Assembly: GCA_913050545.1 (NCBI GenBank)
Contig: CAJWZY010000171.1
Span: 1 to 5,459, forward strand
Direction: 5' to 3'
DNA: 5,459 nucleotides
Source of the DNA: an uncultured bacterium
GTDB taxonomy: Bacteria; Planctomycetota; UBA8108
The notes under the pieces were generated by a model, which worked only from the letters and a program-made list of their open reading frames with translations, made no database searches and was not told where the DNA came from. Both the position numbers and the translations under genes were made by a program. This document shows, piece by piece, positions 1 through 5,092 of the stretch (position 1 is its first letter; each line of letters begins with the position of its first letter).

Positions 1-782
1 TCCGCCTGCTCTACGCCTACCCGGCCTACCTGACCGACGAGATGATCGAGGCCATTGCCGAGCTACCCGAGGTGGTCAACTACATCGACATCCCGCTGCA
101 GCACATCTCTGATAACATGCTGCGCCATATGGGGCGGCGAATGATGGAGACGAAAACCCGCGACCTGCTCGAGCGGATGCGCGCGAAGATTCCCGGGCTG
201 ATGTTGAGAACCACCTTTATCGTCGGCTTCCCCGGAGAAGATGACAAGGAGTTCGGAATCCTGCGTGATTTCATTCGTGACTTCGAGTTCGAACGCATGG
301 GGGTCTTCCCTTATTCGAAAGAAGAAGGAACGCCCTCGGCTGAATTCGAAGGAGAAATTCCCCAGGAGGTCATCGACGAACGCCTCGAGGAGTTGATGCT
401 GGTTCAGCAGGAGATCGCCTTCAGGCATAACCAGGAAAGAATCGGGGAGGTCACCGAGGTGCTCATCGACTCCGCCGAGCAGGAGCAGGCCGATCCAATG
501 GGTGGCGCCCCCTTCAAGGCCGCCATTGCCCGCAGCTACGGCGAGAGCCCCGAAATTGACCCGGTGATCTTCATCTCCCCCCCCGGCGGGGCAGCCTGCG
601 AAGAAGAGCGCCCCGCCGCCATGCCCGAGGGCGTGAAGGAGCTCTCCTTCGAGACCCCTGCTCCACCCCCACCTGCCATTGGAGAGCGCAGGACAGTGGA
701 AATCATCGGGAGCAGGGGATACGATCTCATCGCAACCATAGCTGGGAGCGGGGATCATGAACGAAAAGACGCCGGCCGGTAA
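1..782 (+). CDS. rimO: RimO, ribosomal protein S12 methylthiotransferase (5' end missing)
   Basis: RimO is a radical-SAM Fe-S enzyme that methylthiolates the conserved aspartate of ribosomal protein S12. Only the C-terminal 259 residues are present, reading from base 3; the N-terminal domain and the radical-SAM CxxxCxxC cluster lie upstream of the window. Visible family motifs are RLLYAYP at the very start, YIDIPLQHISDNML (about bases 81-122), the RTTFIVGFPGED block (about 207-242), YSKEEGTPSA (about 312-341), and a C-terminal TRAM domain beginning near RIGEVTEVLID. The motif ARSYGESPEID in that domain matches the RimO pattern (GRSYxDAPEID) and separates it from MiaB and MtaB. The TRAM domain carries an unusual Pro/Glu-rich insertion of about 30 residues (bases 576-680) before it resumes with a segment like the usual EYDLWGEV end. 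The stop lies inside pgsA, giving a 26-base overlap in another frame. The family assignment is strong; the insertion is an inference from recalled family sequences. Confidence 0.95.
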   Translation, partial: RLLYAYPAYLTDEMIEAIAELPEVVNYIDIPLQHISDNMLRHMGRRMMETKTRDLLERMRAKIPGLMLRTTFIVGFPGEDDKEFGILRDFIRDFEFERMGVFPYSKEEGTPSAEFEGEIPQEVIDERLEELMLVQQEIAFRHNQERIGEVTEVLIDSAEQEQADPMGGAPFKAAIARSYGESPEIDPVIFISPPGGAACEEERPAAMPEGVKELSFETPAPPPPAIGERRTVEIIGSRGYDLIATIAGSGDHERKDAGR

Positions 783-1416
783 ATCACGCTTCGCCAATCT
801 GCCGAACCAGATAACGGTAACCCGCCTGCTGCTCTCGCTCGTCTTTTTCGTCCTCCTCGGAATCGTCGGGCACGGAACGGACACCCAGACCCGGCAGACC
901 ATCCTGAACTGGTCCACAGCGCTCTTCATGCTGGCGATGTTCACCGACTTCCTCGACGGCTACCTGGCCCGCAGGTGGAACATCGAGTCCACCTTCGGCC
1001 GCATCGCCGACCCCTTTGTAGATAAAATAACCATCTGCGGCGGCTTTATCCTGCTGACAGCGGTCTCTGATTTTGTCGAGCCCTGGTACCCCCTGGTGAT
1101 CGTCTTCCGCGAATTCCTGGTCTCCGGGCTGCGCAGCTACATCGAATCCGCCGGGGTAGCCTTCGGGGCGGCCTGGGCGGGCAAGGTCAAGCTGGTGATC
1201 CAGGGCCTGACCATCCCGTCGCTGCTTTTCTACGAGGCCAATTTCATCATCATTGGCGAGAACGGCATCTCACAACTGAACAAGGCTCCTTCCTGGCCCT
1301 GGCTGGAGACACCCCTGAAATACCTCACACTCGCCCTGCTGGCGGCGACACTGGTCTCAACCTTCTATTCCTGCATCGTCTACCTGCGCAAGGCTACCAG
1401 GGTCCTGCGAAACTGA
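757..1416 (+). CDS. pgsA: CDP-diacylglycerol--glycerol-3-phosphate 3-phosphatidyltransferase
   Basis: This integral inner-membrane enzyme makes phosphatidylglycerophosphate from CDP-diacylglycerol and glycerol-3-phosphate, the committed step to phosphatidylglycerol and cardiolipin. The 219-residue protein has the complete CDP-alcohol phosphotransferase signature, D-x2-DG-x2-AR-x8-G-x3-D-x3-D, at D64, D67, G68, A71, R72, G81, D85 and D89. All the metal-binding aspartates are present. The family opening NLPNQITVTR is at residues 14-23, REFLVSGLR at 118-126 and AGKVK at 141-145. Hydrophobic stretches near residues 24-40, 50-63, 91-104, 110-120, 147-165 and 187-208 fit a polytopic membrane protein. 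It is somewhat longer than the usual 180-200 residues, partly through a loop around 166-184. The ATG at 757 is supported by GGGAG at 744-748 and by the N-terminal motif lying close behind it. It overlaps the end of rimO by 26 bases, which suggests one operon. PgsA is preferred over phosphatidylserine or cardiolipin synthases because of the REF-V-GLR motif. Confidence 0.94.
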   Translation: MNEKTPAGKSRFANLPNQITVTRLLLSLVFFVLLGIVGHGTDTQTRQTILNWSTALFMLAMFTDFLDGYLARRWNIESTFGRIADPFVDKITICGGFILLTAVSDFVEPWYPLVIVFREFLVSGLRSYIESAGVAFGAAWAGKVKLVIQGLTIPSLLFYEANFIIIGENGISQLNKAPSWPWLETPLKYLTLALLAATLVSTFYSCIVYLRKATRVLRN

Positions 1417-1458
1417 AGCCTGGGCGAATCACGCGGTTTTTCCGCCTCCCCCCGTTCC

Positions 1459-1474
1459 AGGCACTATACTTGAA
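1459..1474 (+). promoter_or_regulatory. Candidate sigma-54-type promoter (or overlapping sigma-70 -10 box)
   Basis: The 16 bases AGGCACTATACTTGAA align without gaps to the sigma-54 consensus TGGCACG-N4-TTGCA. GGCAC of the -24 element, TTG of the -12 element and the last A all match, with the exact spacing. The main flaw is GA in place of the conserved GC at -12. The same bases contain TATACT (1465-1470), a 5/6 match to a sigma-70 -10 box, but no good -35 box lies about 17 bases upstream. Either would give a leader of roughly 40-50 bases for the phosphatase gene. This is pattern matching by eye, so confidence is low. Confidence 0.3.
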
Positions 1475-1511
1475 AAATCGAGTCAAACCGTCCACCCCCC
1501 CCATCTGAGCC

Positions 1512-1518
1512 AGGAAAG
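1512..1518 (+). promoter_or_regulatory. Ribosome binding site that sets the GTG start of the phosphatase
   Basis: AGGAAAG lies just before the GTG at 1524, with 8 bases between AGGA and the start codon. The next in-frame ATG is codon 60, inside the first membrane segment, so GTG 1524 with this site is the best-supported start. Confidence 0.6.
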
Positions 1519-1523
1519 CTAGC

Positions 1524-3119
1524 GTGGCGCATCCAACAGGAGCAAGAGGAAGACGGCCGCCTCATAGCGGCGCAAGGCCCCCTGAAAGGGATTCCGGCCG
1601 CGGCGGAGGTCCCATCCGTCGTCCGGTCAAGGGTCCCGGCCTCAACATTCCCATCGCCGCGAAATTTACCTTCCTGATTGTCATCCTGGTGGTTTCCGCG
1701 ATGGCCTGGCAGGCCATGGTGGCCATCGACAAGAGTGTCGATCACCTCGAGGCAGAGATTAACGACAATGGAATCGCCCACACCCTGTCGCTGGCAAAAC
1801 TTATCGACCCCGAGCTGATTGGAAATTTCGATGCCGCAGCCCAGCAGAAGCTGGAGAGCCTGCTGGGAAAATACAAGCAATCGGAGAACATCAAGGCCAT
1901 CAGCATCCTGAAACCAGGCGGCCTCCTCGCCTCCGTCGGTGCGGCAGCAAGGAGGTCCGTGAAGACGACGCCGATTTCCTACGCAAAAGCAGAAAGCTCC
2001 GGAATCTCGATCAGCGAATTTGAAGACGGAAGAGTCCCGGTCAGGAGCTATTCAAAGGTAATAGCCGGCGAGGCAAAGGTAGAGGTCCTCATCTCTGCGG
2101 TATCCATCAGCAAGTCCCGCGAGGACCTCAAGTCCTCGCTGATGAAGATCTCCATCATCGCCTGCGTCGGGGCCGCGTTCGCCGCACTGCTGCTGGCAAC
2201 GATCCTCACCAGGCCTGTCAGAACCCTGATGCGGGACCTTCGCCAGGTGAGCATGGGGGATCTCAAGCACCAGTCGCAGGTCAACTCCAGCGACGAGTTC
2301 GGCAACCTGGCCAGGATCTTCAACCGGATGACCATGAACCTGCAGACCGCCCAGTCCGCCAAGCTGGCCCAGAAGGCCATGGAGCACGAGCTCTCGCTCG
2401 CCACCAGCATCCAGGCCGGCCTGCTGCCGGCAGAGCTGCCGCAGATCCCCGGGCTCGACCTGGCGGCCTACTATGACTCGGCCAAGGAGGTGGGAGGAGA
2501 CTATTACGACTTCCTGCAGGTTGATAATAACCGGATCGGGGTCGTCGTCGCGGATGTCTCGGGCAAGGGAGTCCCCGGCTCACTCGTCATGTCGATGACC
2601 CGCAGCATGCTTCACATGGCGGCCCGGGAAAACCGCTCTCCTAAGGACACCATTATCGAGGTCAACAACTGTCTCGCCCCCGACATGAACCCGGGAATGT
2701 TTGTGACCCTGGCCTACCTTGTGCTCGACACCCGCAGCAGGGAGGTAAGGCTCGTCAGGGCCGGACACAACGCCCCCCTGCTGTACAGCTCCCGCCATGG
2801 CCAGGTCATCGACCTCCATCCGAAAGGAATCGCCATTGGCCTCGACCGTGAGGGGCCCCTCTTTTCTTCCCAGCTCGAGCCACAGAAATTCACCCTCCAG
2901 GCCGGGGATGTCCTCGTCCTCTATACCGATGGAATTGTTGAAGGAAAAGACCCGCAGGGACGGGACTTTGGAGATGATCGCCTGCACCAGCTCCTGCTTG
3001 AAAACAGGGAACGTCCTGCCAGTGAGATTCTCGAGACCATCATGGCGGAACTTCGCAGCCACCAGAAGAATGCGGAACAATCCGACGATATCACCCTCCT
3101 GGTGCTCAAATCGTGCTGA
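1524..3119 (+). CDS. Membrane-bound HAMP-PP2C (RsbU/SpoIIE-type) serine phosphatase
   Basis: The predicted protein (531 residues, GTG start) is a sensor phosphatase. Residues 1-40 are an Arg/Gly/Pro-rich, basic and probably disordered cytoplasmic tail. Membrane segment 1 is about 47-68, an extracytoplasmic region about 70-206, membrane segment 2 about 208-228 and a HAMP domain about 229-278. A helical linker containing ATSIQAGLLP (293-302) leads into the PP2C domain (about 308-530). The metal-site aspartates are all there: D326 in GGDYYDF, D344 in ADVSGKG, D469 in YTDG and D521/D522 in QSDDITLLV. It should therefore be catalytically active. The outer region has a pattern (AISILKPGG, then VRSYSKVI and VEVLIS) reminiscent of a single Cache/PDC sensor, which is an inference. 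Family members dephosphorylate STAS-domain anti-sigma antagonists such as RsbV, but no STAS or RsbW-type kinase gene is in the window, so the target is unknown. It ends in tandem stops, TGA then TAA (3117-3122). rpoN follows after 155 bases with its own candidate promoter. Confidence 0.9.
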   Translation: MAHPTGARGRRPPHSGARPPERDSGRGGGPIRRPVKGPGLNIPIAAKFTFLIVILVVSAMAWQAMVAIDKSVDHLEAEINDNGIAHTLSLAKLIDPELIGNFDAAAQQKLESLLGKYKQSENIKAISILKPGGLLASVGAAARRSVKTTPISYAKAESSGISISEFEDGRVPVRSYSKVIAGEAKVEVLISAVSISKSREDLKSSLMKISIIACVGAAFAALLLATILTRPVRTLMRDLRQVSMGDLKHQSQVNSSDEFGNLARIFNRMTMNLQTAQSAKLAQKAMEHELSLATSIQAGLLPAELPQIPGLDLAAYYDSAKEVGGDYYDFLQVDNNRIGVVVADVSGKGVPGSLVMSMTRSMLHMAARENRSPKDTIIEVNNCLAPDMNPGMFVTLAYLVLDTRSREVRLVRAGHNAPLLYSSRHGQVIDLHPKGIAIGLDREGPLFSSQLEPQKFTLQAGDVLVLYTDGIVEGKDPQGRDFGDDRLHQLLLENRERPASEILETIMAELRSHQKNAEQSDDITLLVLKSC

Positions 3120-3141
3120 TAACCTCCTGAAAAGGCCTCCG

Positions 3142-3162
3142 CGAGGGTCTGATAAACCCTCG
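3142..3162 (+). terminator. Hairpin after the phosphatase gene, weak terminator candidate
   Basis: CGAGGGT (3142-3148) and ACCCTCG (3156-3162) form a perfect 7-bp stem with a 7-base loop, 22 bases after the phosphatase stop. No T-run follows (the next bases are AACACCCCC), so it is not a standard intrinsic terminator. It may be a transcript-end stabiliser or a Rho-related 3' structure. Confidence 0.35.
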
Positions 3163-3174
3163 AACACCCCCGGT

Positions 3175-3203
3175 TTGACGGTTCTCTACCCGCATCCTAA
3201 ACT
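3175..3203 (+). promoter_or_regulatory. Candidate sigma-70-type promoter for rpoN
   Basis: TTGACG (3175-3180, 5/6 to TTGACA) and TAAACT (3198-3203, 4/6 to TATAAT, keeping the key first T, second A and last T) are separated by exactly 17 bases. Transcription would start near 3209-3211 and give an rpoN leader of about 65 bases. An inverted repeat overlaps the -10 region: CTACCC (3185-3190) pairs with GGGTAG, with ATC/GAT inside, and could serve as an operator. A housekeeping promoter for rpoN is common in bacteria. Confidence 0.5.
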
Positions 3204-3243
3204 TCGATGGGTAGGGGACTTGGCTGAGAGTGTCGCAACGAGG

Positions 3244-3270
3244 CCGGCTTTCACGGGCAAAGCCGGGAGG
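3244..3270 (+). promoter_or_regulatory. Leader hairpin overlapping the rpoN ribosome binding site
   Basis: CCGGCTTT (3244-3251) and AAAGCCGG (3259-3266) form a perfect 8-bp stem around the 7-base loop CACGGGC. The 3' arm includes the first two G of the ribosome binding site GGGAGGA (3265-3271), which sits only 4 bases from the ATG at 3275. The fold would partly hide the site, so translational control by structure is plausible. There is no T-run, so it is not a terminator. Confidence 0.45.
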
Positions 3271-3274
3271 AACC

Positions 3275-4675
3275 ATGAGATTAGAGCTCACACAAAAACT
3301 TCAGCAGCAGCAGGTGCTGGCACCGCAGATGATCCTGTCGATGGACATCCTGCTGCTGCCGACCCTCGACCTCGAGCAGCGCATCCAGGATGAATTCAGC
3401 GAGAACCCCGCCCTCGAGCTCGTTGAGCAGGAGCAGCCGGCCGTCAAGCCGGAGCCGGCCAGCGGGGACACTGCCGAGCGCCCCCTCGATGAGAGGCTTC
3501 GCGATTCGAGGGACTGGTCCTTCGAAGATAAGAACCCACGAAAATCTTCCTTCGCTGCGACGGATGCCAAGCATGCCGCCCTGCAGAACACTCCCGGGAA
3601 ACCCCCGGGGCTGAAAGAATCGCTCATGGAGCAGCTCCGGCTGAAAAGAATCCCGGAGCTCACCCGTGAAATCGGCGAGAACATCATCAGCTGCCTCGAC
3701 AGCCGGGGTTATCTCGATTGCGCCCCGGAAGAACTCTCCGACTGGATCGAAAACAACCCCGCACCGGAAGAGATCAAAGACGCCCTCGAGGCTGTCCGCG
3801 GTCTCGACCCTGCCGGCATCTGCGCAACCGACCTGGAGGATTGCCTGCTGCTGCAGCTTCGCCGTGACGGCGAGAACCACCGGCTGGAGGAGGCCATCAT
3901 TGGCGGCCACCTGCAGGAGCTGAGCCAGAACAAGCTGCCCGCGCTGGCAAGGGCGCTGGGAAGATCGGTGGAAGAGATCAAGAAGGCCGCGGAGCTTATC
4001 AGCTCGCTCGATCCAATGCCCGGCCGGCAGATCGATTCCGAGGAGACCGTCTATATTCGCCCGGATGTCCTGGTCGAGGAGGTGGATGGAAGCCTCGAGA
4101 TCAGCGTGCTCGATTATTCTCTGCCCCGCCTGGAGATCAGCCGGTCCTGCCGCACCGCGCTGCGGGACGCCCGCAAGGACAGGGAAGCCAGCGCCTTTCT
4201 TCGCAGGAAGATCGAGTCCGCCAAGTGGTTGATCCAGGCCCTCGAACAACGGCAGAGAACCATCAAGGACATCGCCGTTGCCATCGTCGAGCACCAGCAG
4301 GATTTCATGCTCAAGGGCCCCGAGCAGATCAGGGCTTTGAAGATGCAGACGATCGCTGACACCGTCGGGGTACACATCTCCACGATCAGCCGGGCGATCA
4401 AGGGCAAGTACATAGAGACCCCGGTGGGCATCTTCGAGATGCGCTACTTCTTCACCGGCGGAGTCGACAATGCCGAAGGCGAGATTGAATCAAGGCGTAA
4501 TGTCTGCCGCCGGATCTCCAACCTGGTCGAAACCGAAGACAAGAAAAAGCCTCTCAGCGATACCGCGCTCACCCGCCTGCTGCAGGAACAGGGACTCCAG
4601 ATCGCCCGGCGCACGGTGACAAAGTACCGGGAGCAGGAAAACATTCCCGCCTCGAGGCTGCGGCGTTCGTATTAA
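3275..4675 (+). CDS. rpoN: RNA polymerase sigma-54 factor RpoN
   Basis: Sigma-54 directs RNA polymerase to -24/-12 promoters that need an AAA+ enhancer-binding activator. The 466-residue protein shows the whole family layout. The Gln-rich activator-contact region I is residues 1-50 (LTQKLQQQQVLAPQMI, then FSENPALEL). A low-complexity linker spans about 51-112. The core-binding domain follows, with GLDPAGICATDLEDCLLLQL at 177-196. The helix-turn-helix is about 358-378 (TIADTVGVHISTISRAIKGKY), followed by TPVGIFEMRYFF. The RpoN box ARRTVTKYRE is at 444-453, one change from ARRTVAKYRE. ATG 3275 is chosen because region I normally starts within a few residues and GGGAGGA lies just upstream. An in-frame GTG at 3230 would add 15 residues unlike the family and would place the leader hairpin inside the gene. 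The core motif usually read as GxGARDL is GICATDL here, a mild divergence. The usual proteobacterial neighbours hpf, ptsN and lptB are absent. Confidence 0.97.
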   Translation: MRLELTQKLQQQQVLAPQMILSMDILLLPTLDLEQRIQDEFSENPALELVEQEQPAVKPEPASGDTAERPLDERLRDSRDWSFEDKNPRKSSFAATDAKHAALQNTPGKPPGLKESLMEQLRLKRIPELTREIGENIISCLDSRGYLDCAPEELSDWIENNPAPEEIKDALEAVRGLDPAGICATDLEDCLLLQLRRDGENHRLEEAIIGGHLQELSQNKLPALARALGRSVEEIKKAAELISSLDPMPGRQIDSEETVYIRPDVLVEEVDGSLEISVLDYSLPRLEISRSCRTALRDARKDREASAFLRRKIESAKWLIQALEQRQRTIKDIAVAIVEHQQDFMLKGPEQIRALKMQTIADTVGVHISTISRAIKGKYIETPVGIFEMRYFFTGGVDNAEGEIESRRNVCRRISNLVETEDKKKPLSDTALTRLLQEQGLQIARRTVTKYREQENIPASRLRRSY

Positions 4676-4679
4676 AGTT

Positions 4680-4821
4680 CCTCCGGAGAGCGCATTCAGG
4701 GCGGGAAGTAATCGAGGTGGGAACAGTCGTGGACAGGACCATCTGGATTATGCCTGTTGGGTTCGGTTCAGGCTTGCGCGAAGATAAAGGAAGGCAGGGT
4801 TGAGGCTGGACTCTCCGGAGG
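4680..4821 (+). repeat. 11-base inverted repeat enclosing about 120 bases
   Basis: CCTCCGGAGAG at 4680-4690 is the exact reverse complement of CTCTCCGGAGG at 4811-4821. Both share the palindromic core CTCCGGAG. In RNA the arms could close a domain of about 140 bases just after the rpoN stop. The inside contains only weak local stems, such as GCCTG/CAGGC (4752-4773), so a defined RNA is not proven. Confidence 0.4.
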
Positions 4822-4838
4822 TTGCAGATTCTGGTTCA

Positions 4839-4859
4839 GGCACAGGACTTTGCCGTGCC
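4839..4859 (+). other. Small stem-loop in the rpoN 3' region
   Basis: GGCAC (4839-4843) pairs with GTGCC (4855-4859). After a bulged A, GG (4845-4846) pairs with CC (4853-4854) around a 6-base loop. Four T follow at 4864-4867 after ACCG. This could be a weak termination or RNA-stability element for the rpoN transcript. Confidence 0.25.
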
Positions 4860-4884
4860 ACCGTTTTCTGCACTACAAAGAGCA

Positions 4885-4920
4885 ATCCCTGCGCCACGGG
4901 GATCAATGAATCCTTTTTTT
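4885..4920 (+). terminator. Possible intrinsic terminator: hairpin and seven-T run
   Basis: ATCCCTG (4885-4891) pairs with CGGGGAT (4897-4903) through 7 pairs, one of them G-U, around the loop CGCCA. A run of seven T (4914-4920) follows after 10 bases. An alternative short stem GGAT/ATCC (4900-4903 with 4910-4913) abuts the T-run directly. Neither form is a textbook terminator, but the T-run stands out in this GC-rich window. It could end a transcript running about 240 bases past rpoN, or a small RNA. Confidence 0.35.
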
Positions 4921-4990
4921 CTCCAAGTCCCTTCCGGACGTGGACTTCAGGCTGTTTCACCCTTCTGCCCTGTCTCTGCGGCCGTCCAGA

Positions 4991-5007
4991 TACGGTCACT
5001 TACGGTC
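4991..5007 (+). repeat. Paired TACGGTC direct repeat, one helical turn apart
   Basis: TACGGTC occurs at 4991-4997 and again at 5001-5007, a 10-base period that puts both copies on the same DNA face. It lies about 75-90 bases upstream of the candidate rluB promoter, a geometry seen in direct-repeat activator sites. The regulator is unknown and chance cannot be excluded. Confidence 0.25.
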
Positions 5008-5078
5008 GAAAGCGGGCTGGGCGCGAAAACTTCCTGAGCTTGAGGCGAATGCACCGGGAAGCCGAGAGGGATATTCGA

Positions 5079-5084
5079 TATAAT
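5079..5084 (+). promoter_or_regulatory. TATAAT -10 box for a probably leaderless rluB-like transcript
   Basis: A perfect TATAAT ends 8 bases before the ATG at 5093, so transcription would start at about 5090-5093, on or next to the start codon. No good -35 box is present at 16-18 bases (the bases there are G-rich). The box sits in an imperfect palindrome, with GGAT (5069-5072) and ATCC (5083-5086) as outer arms and ATAT-TCG-ATAT inside, which might be an operator. Confidence 0.45.
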
Positions 5085-5092
5085 CCATCTTC

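Larger units (their letters stand above)
4676..5092 (+). other. 417-base intergenic region with no convincing gene
   Basis: Between rpoN and the rluB-like gene I see no protein with recognisable motifs on either strand and no tRNA or other RNA family I can name. It holds an 11-base inverted repeat (4680-4690 and 4811-4821), a 9-base direct repeat GGTTCAGGC (4765-4773 and 4833-4841), two stem-loops (4839-4859 and 4885-4903), a run of seven T (4914-4920), a paired TACGGTC repeat (4991-5007) and a TATAAT box (5079-5084). It could contain a long rpoN 3' untranslated region or a small RNA; neither is shown. Confidence 0.6.

Noticed and set aside
63..944. A 293-codon minus-strand open frame across rimO and pgsA
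   Set aside because: It lies antisense to two clear genes, has no recognisable domain, and long antisense frames are expected in GC-rich coding DNA.
1431..1447. GCGG-TTTTT-CCGC hairpin after pgsA as a terminator
   Set aside because: The stem has only 4 pairs, the T-run is in the loop and a C-run follows, so it does not look like a working terminator.
3230..3274. GTG at 3230 as the rpoN start
   Set aside because: It would add 15 residues unlike sigma-54 region I, and the ATG at 3275 has a ribosome binding site and the normal family start.
3220..3275. Riboswitch in the rpoN leader, because of GGCTGAGAG (TPP-like) and GGGCAAAGCC (cyclic-di-GMP-like)
   Set aside because: Only these short words match. 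The other conserved blocks and helices of TPP and GEMM riboswitches are missing, and the hairpin pairs in a different way.
2797..3393. A 198-codon plus-strand frame bridging the phosphatase and rpoN
   Set aside because: It is an out-of-frame reading of both genes, rich in Ser/Arg/Pro, with no domain.
3281..4375. A 364-codon minus-strand open frame across rpoN
   Set aside because: It mirrors the rpoN codons, which carry the full sigma-54 motif set; the antisense product has no motif and no ribosome binding site worth noting.
4838..4854. Second sigma-54-like site, AGGCAC followed by TTTGCC
   Set aside because: The GG-to-GC distance is one base too long, sigma-54 promoters need fixed spacing, and the bases form a stem-loop instead.
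4920..4945. Minus-strand GTCCGGAAGGGAC resembling the SRP RNA apical segment
   Set aside because: The rest of the conserved SRP RNA loop (GAAGCAGCC and its pairing arm) is absent.
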